A stretch of DNA of 64,000 bases from an uncultured Bacteroidales bacterium (GCA_902762385.1 CACWNQ010000001.1:434001-498000), one strand, 5' to 3'. Numbered from the stretch's first letter, positions 52,912 to 62,280 are shown. A program made the numbers and translations. Notes: generated from the letters alone by a model not told the origin.

Positions 52912-53421
52912 ATGGAGATTACGCTTGACATGTTGCTGGCAAGCCGTGACCACAGAGTTGAAATGCAACACTTGTTGAGGGAAAAACACCCCAACCTCAC
53001 TCTTGTGTGCCTCACGGTGATTATGCCAGGCAATGTTAAGCGTAATCTTTCCTCTTTAATTGTCTCACAAGCAGCCATTAACGCTCTGCTTGGCAGTCTC
53101 GAGGGAAACATAGTGGATGTTGTAACACGCGACTTGCCAACAGGCTACGAGGCCTATGTGATTACCTCTTTATCACAAAGCGAGGCAAAATTAATTGCCT
53201 GTAATATCGAGGATACACATGAGCTTGGCCGCTTGATGGACATTGACGTGCTTGATGTCAATGGCGTCCCAGTGAAACGCGAAATGGTGGGGTCACAACC
53301 CCGCAAGTGCTTAATGTGTGACAACGAGGCACGATATTGCATGCGTAATCGCACCCACACACCACAAGAGCTCAATGAAAAAATCCAAAAGATGATCGAC
53401 GACTATGTTCAACAACTTTGA
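52912..53421 (+). CDS. citX: Apo-citrate lyase phosphoribosyl-dephospho-CoA transferase
   Basis: 169 aa. Attaches the prosthetic group to CitD. LDMLLASRDHRVEMQHLLREKHPNLTLVCLTVIMPGNVKRN matches the CitX start, and HELGRLMDIDVLDVNGVPVKREMVGSQPRKCLMCDNEARYCMRNRTHTPQEL holds the conserved GRLxDIDV and C-x2-C...C-x-R-x3-H region. The next gene starts inside its end (17-bp overlap). Confidence 0.92.
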   Translation: MEITLDMLLASRDHRVEMQHLLREKHPNLTLVCLTVIMPGNVKRNLSSLIVSQAAINALLGSLEGNIVDVVTRDLPTGYEAYVITSLSQSEAKLIACNIEDTHELGRLMDIDVLDVNGVPVKREMVGSQPRKCLMCDNEARYCMRNRTHTPQELNEKIQKMIDDYVQQL

Positions 53422-55171
53422 CATAGTGGAAATGCCACTCACGGTGAAACGCAACCGCACAATGGTCGAGAATTTCCTCGCCAAGAGCGACTTGCGCCTC
53501 GACGATGTGGACTACTATGCAGCAGTTGTCGACCGTGAGAGCTACTCAATGCTCGCTGGCGGAGGATTCGAGGGCGATATCATCAAGTGCATTGCAGTTG
53601 ATGATTCACTTCGTGGTACTGGCATAAGTCAGCAACTCATCTCGCACCTCATGTCACAGATGAACGCTCAGGGGCACAACAGCGTCAAGGTGTTCACTAA
53701 ACCTGGCAATATCGACATTTTCGAGAGCTTAGGCTTCAAGACCCTGGGCGAGAGCAGCAAGGCTATCTTGCTTGAAAATGGTCTTGATGGTCTCTCCACC
53801 TATGTCAATTACTTGAGTTCTCTAAAGCGCGAGGGCAATAATGGCATGATTGTAATGAATGCCAACCCGTTCACTCTTGGACACAAGTATCTGGTGGAGC
53901 AGGCAGCTGCACAAGTCGACAATCTATATGTCATCGTTGTAGCTGAGGACAAATCACTGTTTACCAGCAATGAACGATTGGCAATGGTAACTGCCGGATG
54001 TGCCCATCTAAAGAATGTCACTGTGTGCCGCGGCAGCAGTTACATAATCTCGGCTGCAACGTTCCCCTCCTATTTCATCAAGCAGGCGAGTGATGCTGCA
54101 ATGGCTCAAATTGAGCTTGACCTTGATGTGACAGCCAGGCACATTGCTCCTGCTCTTGGAGCAACTGTGCGTTTCGTGGGAAGCGAACCCAGCGATGAGC
54201 TAACTCGCGCCTATAACCAAGCCATGCACAACCAATTGCCTCAACGGGGCATCAAGGTTATTGAACTGCAGCGACTGGAGAAAAAAGGAAATCCTGTAAG
54301 TGCCAGCAATGTTAGTAAACAGCTTACTGGTGGCAACCTACGGAGCGCAATGAGTTTGGTACCAACCACAACTCTGCCCTATCTTGTGTCATGGCTTGCT
54401 GTCAACGCTTTGCAACAAGAACTTGACCTAACTCCTAAACCAGGACTTGTCGACACCCACGACAATGGTGCACACACCGACATGGACTACGGCACGATGC
54501 AACGCAGCATCAACGCACTAAGACCATATTTCACTCAACTTGCTGTAATGAGCTGTGACGGCACCTTACCGGCAGCACGTGAGCTTCAACAACTTGGCAT
54601 CGACGCCGAGAAGACGATGCTCTATGCCACAAGTGGAGTGAACACTCATCGTGGAGCATTATTCTCGATGGGACTTGCAGTAGTGGCAGCATGCAATGTG
54701 CTAGCTAATGGCTGCAATAGCGACGTTCTTGACCAATGGAGCAAGATAGTGGCAAACATTGCATCTCAAATGCAGGGATGTAATGACTCTCACGGCAGTA
54801 ACGTCAAGAAACAGCACAACGTGGCTGGAGCTCTTGATTTGGCTCGCACTGGATATAAAGACGCTAGCAAATGGACTAGTTTCTATCTCCACAACAGCAA
54901 CGACGAGCACATCAAGCACAAGACTTTATTATTTATAATGTGTAGTCTCGACGACACCAATGTCATTCACCGCGCAGGTTATGACGTGGCACAGCAAGTG
55001 AAACAAGAAGCAGCTCACCTGCTCGAGAATTTCTCAATCGAAGGTCTGGAGCAAATGAACCAAAGTTTCATTGAAAGGAACATTTCACCTGGTGGTGCAG
55101 CCGACATGTTGTCGCTCACATTATTCCTCTCGACTCTAACAAACAAGACAATAATTAATTCATTTTTTTAA
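53405..55171 (+). CDS. citCG: Fusion of citrate lyase ligase (CitC) and triphosphoribosyl-dephospho-CoA synthase (CitG)
   Basis: 588 aa with two enzymes in one chain. Residues 1-330 are CitC: a GNAT-like domain (IKCIAVDDSLRGTGISQQLISHLM) and a nucleotidyltransferase domain with NANPFTLGHKYLVEQAA (the xPFTxGH motif) and KGNPVSASNVSKQL. It acetylates the CitD arm with ATP and acetate. Residues about 340-588 are CitG: QELDLTPKPGLVDTHDNGAHTDMDYGTMQRSI, YATSGVNTHRGALFSMGLAVVAA and ISPGGAADMLSLTLFL. CitG makes the prosthetic group precursor from dephospho-CoA and ATP. No internal stop or frame change is seen. CitX-CitG fusions are known; a CitC-CitG fusion is less familiar to me. Confidence 0.88.
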   Translation: MFNNFDIVEMPLTVKRNRTMVENFLAKSDLRLDDVDYYAAVVDRESYSMLAGGGFEGDIIKCIAVDDSLRGTGISQQLISHLMSQMNAQGHNSVKVFTKPGNIDIFESLGFKTLGESSKAILLENGLDGLSTYVNYLSSLKREGNNGMIVMNANPFTLGHKYLVEQAAAQVDNLYVIVVAEDKSLFTSNERLAMVTAGCAHLKNVTVCRGSSYIISAATFPSYFIKQASDAAMAQIELDLDVTARHIAPALGATVRFVGSEPSDELTRAYNQAMHNQLPQRGIKVIELQRLEKKGNPVSASNVSKQLTGGNLRSAMSLVPTTTLPYLVSWLAVNALQQELDLTPKPGLVDTHDNGAHTDMDYGTMQRSINALRPYFTQLAVMSCDGTLPAARELQQLGIDAEKTMLYATSGVNTHRGALFSMGLAVVAACNVLANGCNSDVLDQWSKIVANIASQMQGCNDSHGSNVKKQHNVAGALDLARTGYKDASKWTSFYLHNSNDEHIKHKTLLFIMCSLDDTNVIHRAGYDVAQQVKQEAAHLLENFSIEGLEQMNQSFIERNISPGGAADMLSLTLFLSTLTNKTIINSFF

Positions 55172-55203
55172 TAGTTATAACTAATTAAATTTCTAAATTC
55201 ACT

Positions 55204-57444
55204 ATGGTAGAATTAATCAAACATGGAGTTTACCTGATTGACGGTGCCGAAATCCGCACCGACGCTAATGGCATGCCCTCAGCCGACGAGGCACGCGAAA
55301 ACACTATTACCTATGGCATTCTGCGCTCACACGACGTAGACGGCAGCAAGGGTAAGAAGATGAGAATCCGCTTCGACGCCATGATGTCGCACGACATCAC
55401 CTACGTGGGCATTATTCAAACTGCTCGCGCCAGCGGTCTCGACAAGTTCCCATTGCCCTATGCAATGACCAACTGCCACAACTCGCTTTGCGCCGTTGGT
55501 GGTACAATCAACGAAGACGACCATGTATTCGGTCTTTCAGCTGCCAAGAAGTATGGTGGCATCTACGTTCCTGCCAATCAGGCCGTTATTCACCAGTATG
55601 CTCGCGAGGCAATGGTTAAGTGCGGCAACATGATTCTGGGTAGCGATAGCCACACTCGCTATGGCTCACTCGGTAACATGGGTGTAGGTGAAGGTGGTGG
55701 CGAGCTCGTTAAGCAGCTCCTCAAGAACACTTGGGACATCAACGCACCAGAGGTGGTACTCGTTTGGTTGGAAGGCAAGCCCCGCAAGGGTGTAGGTCCT
55801 CACGATGTTGCCATCTCATTGGTAAAGGCCACATTTGAAAGCGGTTTCGTTAAGAACAAAGTTCTCGAGTTTGCTGGTCCTGGCGTTAAGGAGTTGCCAA
55901 TCGACTTCCGTAACGGTATCGACATCATGACTACCGAGACCACTTGCTTGAGCTCTATATGGGTTACCGACGATGAGGTTAAGCACCACTACGAGATTCA
56001 CAAGCGCCCACAAGACTACCGCGAGCTCAAGCCCGGTAAGGTAGCTTACTATGACGCAATGATCAAGATTGACCTGAGCACTCAGGAGTCAATGATCGCT
56101 CTCCCATTCCACCCATCTAACGCTTACACTATCCACGAGCTCCAGGAGAATCCTGTTGAGATCTTGAAAGCTGTTGAGGAAGATGCTAAGAAGCGCTTTG
56201 GCGACAAGATCCAAGTTGACCTCGTTGACAAAGTTATCGACGGTAAGGTTCACGCTGACCAGGGTATCATCGCTGGTTGCTCGGGCGGTACTTACGACAA
56301 CCTCAGCGCTGCAGCTTCTATCATGAAGGGTGCTAGCATTGGTAATGACTACTTCACCATGAGTGCTTATCCACAGTCAGTTCCCGTTTATCTGGCAACT
56401 ACTCGCAACCGCATCGCCGAGGAGCTTCTTGAGGCTGGCGTAGTTATCAAGCCTGCATTCTGTGGCCCTTGCTTCGGTGCTGGTGACGTTCCTAGCAACA
56501 ATGGTCTGAGTATCCGTCACACAACCCGTAACTTCCCCAACCGCGAGGGTTCTAAGCCAGGTCAGGGTCAAATCTCGCTCGTTGCTCTGATGGACGCACG
56601 TTCTATCGCTGCAACTGCTGCTAATGGTGGCGTTATCACCGCTGCTACCGATGTTGACTACACCGACGACCACAAGCCTTACGACTTCGACGAGCGCGTT
56701 TATCAGCGCCGCGTATTCAACGGCTATGAGCATGCCGACCTCAAGGAGGAACTCAAGTATGGTCCTAACATCAAGGATTGGCCCAAGATGTATCCAATGC
56801 AGGACAACATGCTCCTCGAGTTGGCAGCCGTTATCCACGATCCCGTTACCACTACCGACGAGTTGATTCCTTCGGGTGAGACTTCGAGCTACCGCTCTAA
56901 CCCATTGAAGCTCTCTGAGTTCGCTCTTTCTCGCCGCGTTCCTGAGTACGTAGGCTTGAGCAAGCGCATCCAGGCACAAGACCTTGAGCGTCGTGCTGGC
57001 AATGTTCCCGAGAATGTTGCTGCAGCTCTCGCTAAGGTAGGTGCTAAGGCCGAGGACACTTCGTTTGGTTCTTGCGTATTTGCTAACCGTCCTGGTGATG
57101 GTAGTGCACGTGAGCAGGCTGCTTCTTGCCAGAAGGTGCTTGGTGGCGACGCCAACATCTGCTACGAGTATGCAACCAAGCGCTATCGCAGCAACTGCAT
57201 CAACTGGGGTATCGTTCCTTTCACTATCGCTCCCGAGACCAAGTTTGAGTACAACCCAGGCGACTTCGTATTCGTTCCTGGCATCCGCGAGGCTATCGTT
57301 AGCGGTAAAGAGGATATTGACGCTAAGGTTATCACTGCCGACGGCATTAAGGACATCCACCTGTTCTTCCAGAACCTCACTCCCGACGAGCGTGAGATTC
57401 TTGCACAGGGCTGCTTGATGAACTACTACAAAAGCAAGAAATAA
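55204..57444 (+). CDS. acn: Aconitate hydratase
   Basis: 746 aa. Interconverts citrate and isocitrate. The [4Fe-4S] ligands appear as Cys in GIIAGCSGGTYDN and the pair in AFCGPCFGAGD. Further blocks: LGSDSHTRYGSLGNMGVGEGGGELVKQL, TTRNFPNREGSKPGQGQISLVALMDARSIAATAANGG and a C-terminal swivel domain (CINWGIVPFTIAP). This long form is the Bacteroidetes-type aconitase, within the wider aconitase/isopropylmalate isomerase superfamily; the neighbours citF and icd make aconitase the best call. A hairpin separates it from icd. Confidence 0.92.
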   Translation: MVELIKHGVYLIDGAEIRTDANGMPSADEARENTITYGILRSHDVDGSKGKKMRIRFDAMMSHDITYVGIIQTARASGLDKFPLPYAMTNCHNSLCAVGGTINEDDHVFGLSAAKKYGGIYVPANQAVIHQYAREAMVKCGNMILGSDSHTRYGSLGNMGVGEGGGELVKQLLKNTWDINAPEVVLVWLEGKPRKGVGPHDVAISLVKATFESGFVKNKVLEFAGPGVKELPIDFRNGIDIMTTETTCLSSIWVTDDEVKHHYEIHKRPQDYRELKPGKVAYYDAMIKIDLSTQESMIALPFHPSNAYTIHELQENPVEILKAVEEDAKKRFGDKIQVDLVDKVIDGKVHADQGIIAGCSGGTYDNLSAAASIMKGASIGNDYFTMSAYPQSVPVYLATTRNRIAEELLEAGVVIKPAFCGPCFGAGDVPSNNGLSIRHTTRNFPNREGSKPGQGQISLVALMDARSIAATAANGGVITAATDVDYTDDHKPYDFDERVYQRRVFNGYEHADLKEELKYGPNIKDWPKMYPMQDNMLLELAAVIHDPVTTTDELIPSGETSSYRSNPLKLSEFALSRRVPEYVGLSKRIQAQDLERRAGNVPENVAAALAKVGAKAEDTSFGSCVFANRPGDGSAREQAASCQKVLGGDANICYEYATKRYRSNCINWGIVPFTIAPETKFEYNPGDFVFVPGIREAIVSGKEDIDAKVITADGIKDIHLFFQNLTPDEREILAQGCLMNYYKSKK

Positions 57445-57466
57445 TCATTAACAATTAATAATCATG

Positions 57467-57505
57467 TTGTGTGGCACCTTTAGCCATGTGCCACACAACT
57501 TTAAA
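57467..57505 (+). promoter_or_regulatory. Intercistronic hairpin between acn and icd
   Basis: TTGTGTGGCAC (57467-57477) pairs perfectly with GTGCCACACAA (57488-57498), loop 10 nt, followed by CTTTAAAACAAAATTTTT. A T run comes only after 10 nt, so it is an uncertain terminator. The trailer matches that of the serC-serA hairpin. Confidence 0.6.
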
Positions 57506-57528
57506 ACAAAATTTTTCTTACAACAATT

Positions 57529-58746
57529 ATGGCAGAAAAAATCAAAATGACCACTCCTATCGTGGAGATGGACGGCGACGAGATGACCCGCATTCTGTGG
57601 AAGATGATCAAGGACGAACTCATCCTCCCCTTCGTGGACCTCAAAACTGAGTATTATGACCTTGGCCTCGTTAAGCGTGACGAGACTCGCGACCAAATCA
57701 CTATTGAGGCCGCCGAGAAGACCAAAGAGCTTGGTGTAGCTGTTAAGTGCGCTACTATCACTCCTAACCTCAAACGCATGGACGAGTACAAGCTCCACGA
57801 GATGTGGAAGAGCCCAAACGGCACCATCCGTTCTATCCTCGATGGTACTGTGTTCCGCGCTCCTATCACCATCCCAAGCATCAAGCCCGTTGTTAAGAAC
57901 TGGGAGAAGCCTATCACTATCGCTCGTCACGCCTATGGCGACGTTTACAAGAGCGTAGAGATCCGTGCCGATGAGCCAGGCGTTGCTAAGATGGTATTCG
58001 AAGGCGAGAGTGGCAAGAAGGAAGAGGTTGTTATCCACGAGTTCAAGGGTCCTGGCGTTCTGCAAGGTATGCACAACGTTGACAAGTCTATCCGCTCGTT
58101 TGCTCACAGCTGCTTCAAGTATGCTATCGACACCAAGCAAGACCTCTGGTTCTCAACCAAGGACACTATCTCTAAGAAATATGACGCTCAGTTCCGCATC
58201 ATCTTCGAGGAGGTTTATGAGCAGAACTACAAGGCAGAGTTCGAGAAACTCGGTCTCGAGTACTTCTACACTCTTATCGATGACGCTGTTGCTCGCGTAA
58301 TCCGCAGCAAGGGTGGTTACATCTGGGCGTGCAAGAACTACGATGGCGACGTAATGAGCGACATGGTTTCTACCGCATTTGGTTCACTCGCTATGATGAC
58401 CAGCGTCCTCGTTAGCCCCGACGGCAACTACGAGTATGAGGCAGCTCACGGCACCGTGACCCGCCACTACTACAAGTATCTTGAGGGAGAGCAGACCTCT
58501 ACCAACCCAATGGCTACCATCTTCGCATGGAGCGGTGCTCTACGCAAACGTGGTGAGAAAGACGGTCTCAACGACCTTATCAACTTTGGTGATCAGCTCG
58601 AAGGCGCTTGCTTCGATACCCTCAACGCAGGTATCGTTACTAAGGACCTCGTAAACCTCATGGAAGGCATCGAGCCCAAGCAGGTTAACAGCCTTGAGTT
58701 CATCCAGGCCATCCGCGCTAACCTCGAGAAACGTCTCGGTTGCTAA
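57529..58746 (+). CDS. icd: NADP-dependent isocitrate dehydrogenase (dimeric, eukaryotic-like type)
   Basis: 405 aa. Isocitrate to 2-oxoglutarate and CO2, reversible. TPIVEMDGDEMTRILWKMIKDELI, ATITPNLKRMDEYKLHEMWKSPNGTIRSILDGTVFRAPI (substrate Ser/Arg set) and VTRHYYKYLEGEQTSTNPMATIFAWSGAL are typical of type II dimeric IDH with NADP. It ends the citrate lyase/aconitase cluster, followed by a terminator. Confidence 0.96.
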   Translation: MAEKIKMTTPIVEMDGDEMTRILWKMIKDELILPFVDLKTEYYDLGLVKRDETRDQITIEAAEKTKELGVAVKCATITPNLKRMDEYKLHEMWKSPNGTIRSILDGTVFRAPITIPSIKPVVKNWEKPITIARHAYGDVYKSVEIRADEPGVAKMVFEGESGKKEEVVIHEFKGPGVLQGMHNVDKSIRSFAHSCFKYAIDTKQDLWFSTKDTISKKYDAQFRIIFEEVYEQNYKAEFEKLGLEYFYTLIDDAVARVIRSKGGYIWACKNYDGDVMSDMVSTAFGSLAMMTSVLVSPDGNYEYEAAHGTVTRHYYKYLEGEQTSTNPMATIFAWSGALRKRGEKDGLNDLINFGDQLEGACFDTLNAGIVTKDLVNLMEGIEPKQVNSLEFIQAIRANLEKRLGC

Positions 58747-58769
58747 TCACATCTTTACTAACAAAAATA

Positions 58770-58800
58770 AAAACACCGGCATTTTTGTCGGTGTTTTTTA
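58770..58800 (+). terminator. Intrinsic terminator after icd
   Basis: AAACACCGGCA (from 58771) with TGTCGGTGTTT, one G-T pair, loop TTTT, then TTTTA. Confidence 0.85.
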
Positions 58801-58819
58801 TGTTAGGATATTATTGAAT

Positions 58820-59917
58820 TTAGTAGAACTTCTCCCCCATTTCGGTCATAATCGACGGGATGTCGATGTTTTGTGGGCAATGACTAGCGCAACTACCACA
58901 ATTGAGGCATTCGGATGGCGGACTTATCGATTCCACCTTAGCCAGCAGGTCTTTTAGGCCGAAATCGCCATCCACCTTGTATTTATTGTAAAGTTTCAAA
59001 AACTCTGGAATGTTGATGCCCATTGGGCAGTCGTCCGTGCAGTAACGGCACGCAGTGCAAGGCACTTGCATCTGGGACTTAAACATCTCCATAGCACGGA
59101 AGAGAAGGTCACGATCGGCTTCGGTGAAGTTGTTGTTATCGTCAAAGGTTCTCAGATTATCCTCCACCTGCACCATCGTGCTCATGCCGCTCAGTATCAC
59201 CTGCACTTGTGGAAGCGAGCGCACAAAGCGGAACATCCACGATGCCAACGACCAATCAGGATGTGCTTCACGCAGCATCGCCTCTGCTTCGGGAACTAGA
59301 CGAGAAAGTCGTCCACCTCGCACAGGCTCCATAACAACAATGGGAATGTTGCGTTCCTCAAGAATCTTATACTCCTCTTGAGTTTGAGAAAACAGCCAGT
59401 CGAAACAGTTGAGCTGAATCTGGGCAAAGTCCCAGTCATACTGCTCCACAAACCACCTCAACGATTCGATGCTGGCATGGCATGAGAAACCGAGGTTGCG
59501 AATGCGTCCTTTCTCTTTTTGCTCAATGAGATAGGCCACACTGCCATCCTCCACATAAGGATGGATAGTATTGTCGCCAATGGCATGAATTAGATAGAAA
59601 TCGAAATAGTCGGTCTTGAGCTTCTTGAGCTGAGTCTCAAACACATGGCGATAATCGGGATTAAAGCCAATGTTGAACTTGGTGGCAAGATAAAAACTAT
59701 CACGGGGATAGTTTGGCAGAACCTCACCCAAGAAGGTCTCGCTGTCCTCATGGTGATACATAAAAGCTGTATCGTAATAGGTTACACCACCCTTCATGGC
59801 TCGGTCAATCATCGCACTGGCCTTCTCACGGTCGATGCGCCCGTCTTTCTCGGGCAATCGCATATTGCCAAATCCCAAGCGAGAGATGGTTATATCTTTA
59901 TATTTCTTGTATTCCAT
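58820..59917 (-). CDS. Aldo/keto reductase with a C-terminal 4Fe-4S domain
   Basis: The start at 59917 (MEYKKYKDITISRLGFGNMRLP) gives 365 aa. The AKR barrel has its tetrad visible as Asp in YYDTAFMYH, Tyr in the same stretch, Lys in LATKFNIG and His in FYLIHAIGD. The C-terminal part (about 275-365) is a ferredoxin-like domain with CTACRYCTDDCPMGINIP and CLNCGSCASHCPQNIDIP, two [4Fe-4S] clusters. This is a widespread anaerobe family with unknown substrate. The iron-sulfur tail suggests electron delivery from ferredoxin-like donors. Confidence 0.88.
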   Translation of the reverse strand: MEYKKYKDITISRLGFGNMRLPEKDGRIDREKASAMIDRAMKGGVTYYDTAFMYHHEDSETFLGEVLPNYPRDSFYLATKFNIGFNPDYRHVFETQLKKLKTDYFDFYLIHAIGDNTIHPYVEDGSVAYLIEQKEKGRIRNLGFSCHASIESLRWFVEQYDWDFAQIQLNCFDWLFSQTQEEYKILEERNIPIVVMEPVRGGRLSRLVPEAEAMLREAHPDWSLASWMFRFVRSLPQVQVILSGMSTMVQVEDNLRTFDDNNNFTEADRDLLFRAMEMFKSQMQVPCTACRYCTDDCPMGINIPEFLKLYNKYKVDGDFGLKDLLAKVESISPPSECLNCGSCASHCPQNIDIPSIMTEMGEKFY

Positions 59918-60061
59918 AATTATTTTTAAAGACAATTAAGGATGAAGTGGCATTTTTTCTTTTTTATTAAGGACAATTTTGCACCGCAGTCAATTATCAG
60001 TAATAACATAGTATCTAATGCAAAATAATCTTGTCTTTAGTTGTCTTCCCAAATTAACATT

Positions 60062-60580
60062 TTATTTCTTAAGGAGATAACGTAAAACCAGGTATCCACC
60101 CACAATCTGAATCAAGCATCCAGACCAGCCAAGAATGATATCTTGCGAAGCCTTCTCAATTGCCCCAGTCATAGCCCACTCGGCAAGCAAGCCAATGAGC
60201 TGATAAGCGATAACTGCCAGTGCAACTGTGAGCAAGGTCACTTTATTGGTCTTCTTGGCTATCATTGCAGCTGCCACAGCAAGTGTCACGCTCTTGATGA
60301 GGATGATGGGCAATGCGGCTGCTGGAGGCATACCAAACAAAGCACTGTTAAGCAGTGGCGACAGCACAGCTGTGGTCAAGCCCACAGTGAAGCCATACTT
60401 ATAGGCTGCTACTAAAGTGAAGAAATAGATGGGCAGGAAAATCAGTCCGCCCTGTGGCATTAGATGACATAGCTGGGGCAAAGCAATGTTGCCAACTACA
60501 AACAAAGCAGCCAAAAGGTAGGTTTTCATCTGGCAGTAACTAAGCTGATACAGCGCAACGTTTTGAGTAGAAGATTTCAT
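60062..60580 (-). CDS. ECF transporter S component-like membrane protein
   Basis: 172 aa, about five to six helices. YLLAALFVVGNIALPQLCHLMPQGGLIFLPIYFFTLVAAYKYGFTVGLTTAVLSPLLNSALFGMPPAAALPIILIKSVTLAVAAAMIA is the S-component pattern (substrate-capture subunit for a vitamin-type solute). No ECF A/A'/T genes are near, so it would use a shared energising module. Its ATG overlaps the DUF1893 stop (60577-60580). The substrate is unknown. Confidence 0.72.
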   Translation of the reverse strand: MKSSTQNVALYQLSYCQMKTYLLAALFVVGNIALPQLCHLMPQGGLIFLPIYFFTLVAAYKYGFTVGLTTAVLSPLLNSALFGMPPAAALPIILIKSVTLAVAAAMIAKKTNKVTLLTVALAVIAYQLIGLLAEWAMTGAIEKASQDIILGWSGCLIQIVGGYLVLRYLLKK

Positions 60581-61002
60581 GATTCAATGATATTATTGTT
60601 TATTAAAAATTCTTTTATAACTGTGAACGCCTTTTCTGGTTGAGTCATAGCCATTGTCAAGTTCTCAACTGGGCATATATCGGTCCCATTACGATTAATG
60701 ATATTGGGAACTCGTTTGTCATATTCAACCTCTATATCATAATCTTGCAGAACCAGAACCGCCGGTTCACTTATAATTTGAGCATGCACTCGGCCCACAT
60801 GGCCTAAAGCCAGCAGCAATGCTGCACCTCGACCTATAACTCGGTCGGCAACCGATGCCCCTTCAAGTGCTTCAGACCTAGTTTCAACAAGCTCAAAAAG
60901 ATCTTTTACCCCTGGATTATGAAACTTTATTATCTCGCCTGCTAGGGTGCGCACCACTCCCCTAACGTCATCACAAGCAAGCATCTCTTTCAATTTATCC
61001 AT
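60577..61002 (-). CDS. DUF1893 (cytidine deaminase-like fold) protein
   Basis: 141 aa. VVRTLAGEIIKFHNPGVKDLFELVETRSEALEGASVADRVIGRGAALLLALGHVGRVHAQIISEPAVLVLQDYDIEVEYDKRVPNIINRNGTDICPVENL matches the DUF1893 family. Its structurally known members have a deaminase-like fold without proven activity; the ICPVEN part stands where deaminases have PCxxC. It is upstream of and coupled to the ECF S-component gene, so a link to metabolism of the transported compound is plausible but inferred. Confidence 0.72.
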   Translation of the reverse strand: MDKLKEMLACDDVRGVVRTLAGEIIKFHNPGVKDLFELVETRSEALEGASVADRVIGRGAALLLALGHVGRVHAQIISEPAVLVLQDYDIEVEYDKRVPNIINRNGTDICPVENLTMAMTQPEKAFTVIKEFLINNNIIES

Positions 61003-61167
61003 AGTAGCAAAAAATCATTTAGACCTCAAAGTTACAAAATAAACTTCTCTTTACTAATTAATTATCAAAAAAAGCATAAAGTATTATTCCATTTTGAGGT
61101 TTCTTTGTGCTATTTTGCAACAAATGTCACGTGGCACATCATTTTTAGTTATTTTTACCACATATAC

Positions 61168-61199
61168 TTTGCCTAATCACCAATTAATTGGTAACTTTG
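61168..61199 (+). promoter_or_regulatory. Promoter of lpxD with a palindrome in the spacer
   Basis: TTTG (61168-61171), 20 bp, TAACTTTG (61192-61199), 36 nt before the ATG at 61236. The perfect palindrome ACCAATTAATTGGT (61179-61192) fills most of the spacer. Confidence 0.68.
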
Positions 61200-61235
61200 C
61201 AAATTATTTTGAATTCAATTATCTATAAGTCAGAA

Positions 61236-62270
61236 ATGAAAATAACAGTTGGGCAATTAGCTGCCTTGGTTAATGGCACAGTCGAGGGCGACGAGTCTGC
61301 TTTAATCGACAATTATGCAAAGATTGAAGAAGCCACCCAGGGCTGCCTCACCTTCTTAGCTAATCCAAAATACACCCACTATATCTATACCACCAAAGCA
61401 ACAGCTGTGCTGGTACGTAATGACTTTGTACCCGAACAGCACGTAAATGCAACTCTTATCAGAGTAAATGACCCATATGAGACTCTTGCTCATCTGCTCA
61501 ACTTCGTTAGTCAGCAGCAACCAGTCAAGCAAGGCATTGAACAACCATGCCATTTGGGCAGTGATATGCCCGACGACATTTATGTTGGAGCTTTTGCCTA
61601 TATAGGCAATAATGTTAAGGTGGGGAAAAATGTTAAAATCTATCCTCAGGTCTACGTTGGCGACAATGTGACTCTGGGCGATGATATCATCCTCTATCCT
61701 GGCGTGAAAATCTACCACGGATGTCGCATTGGCAACCGCTGCATCATCCAGGCAGGAGCAGTAATTGGTAGCGACGGATTCGGGTTCGCTCCCAAAGAAG
61801 ATGGCACCTACGAGAAAATCGCACAGGTGGGTATCGTGATTCTTGAGGACGATGTGGAAATAGGAGCCAACACTACCATCGACCGAGCTACTATGGGTGC
61901 CACTGTGGTCAAGAAAGGAACTAAGCTCGACAACCTAATTCAAATTGCACACAATGTGGAAATTGGAGAAAACAATGTCTTTGCTGCACAAGTGGGCGTT
62001 GCCGGATCTACAAAGATTGGCAATCACAACATGGTAGGTGGTCAAGTGGGCTTTTCGGGGCACATCACTATTGGCGACAACAATGGAATAGGTGCTCAGT
62101 CGGGAATACCCAAGAGTATTGGAAACAATCTTCAAATCATTGGCACTCCACCAGTCGGAATAAAAGAATTCTACAAGAACTACCTTTACATTCAGCGACT
62201 TTCAGAAATGGTTCACGACATCAAAGACTTGAAGAAGGCCGTTGACAATTTATCTATCGAACAAAAGTAA
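61236..62270 (+). CDS. lpxD: UDP-3-O-acylglucosamine N-acyltransferase
   Basis: 344 aa from the ATG at 61236 ([19 protein letters not shown]), which follows the promoter. Adds the N-linked hydroxyacyl chain in lipid A synthesis. The N-terminal uridine-binding domain is followed by hexapeptide repeats from about 110 ([22 protein letters not shown]...), with the catalytic His in [11 protein letters not shown], and the C-terminal helix ([25 protein letters not shown]). First of lpxD-lpxC/fabZ-lpxA. Confidence 0.96.
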   Translation: MKITVGQLAALVNGTVEGDESALIDNYAKIEEATQGCLTFLANPKYTHYIYTTKATAVLVRNDFVPEQHVNATLIRVNDPYETLAHLLNFVSQQQPVKQGIEQPCHLGSDMPDDIYVGAFAYIGNNVKVGKNVKIYPQVYVGDNVTLGDDIILYPGVKIYHGCRIGNRCIIQAGAVIGSDGFGFAPKEDGTYEKIAQVGIVILEDDVEIGANTTIDRATMGATVVKKGTKLDNLIQIAHNVEIGENNVFAAQVGVAGSTKIGNHNMVGGQVGFSGHITIGDNNGIGAQSGIPKSIGNNLQIIGTPPVGIKEFYKNYLYIQRLSEMVHDIKDLKKAVDNLSIEQK

Positions 62271-62280
62271 TTCAGAATAT

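Noticed and set aside
56377-57360. 327-aa minus-strand frame opposite aconitase
   Set aside because: It is a long antisense open frame due to codon bias; it has no recognisable motifs and aconitase on the plus strand is certain.
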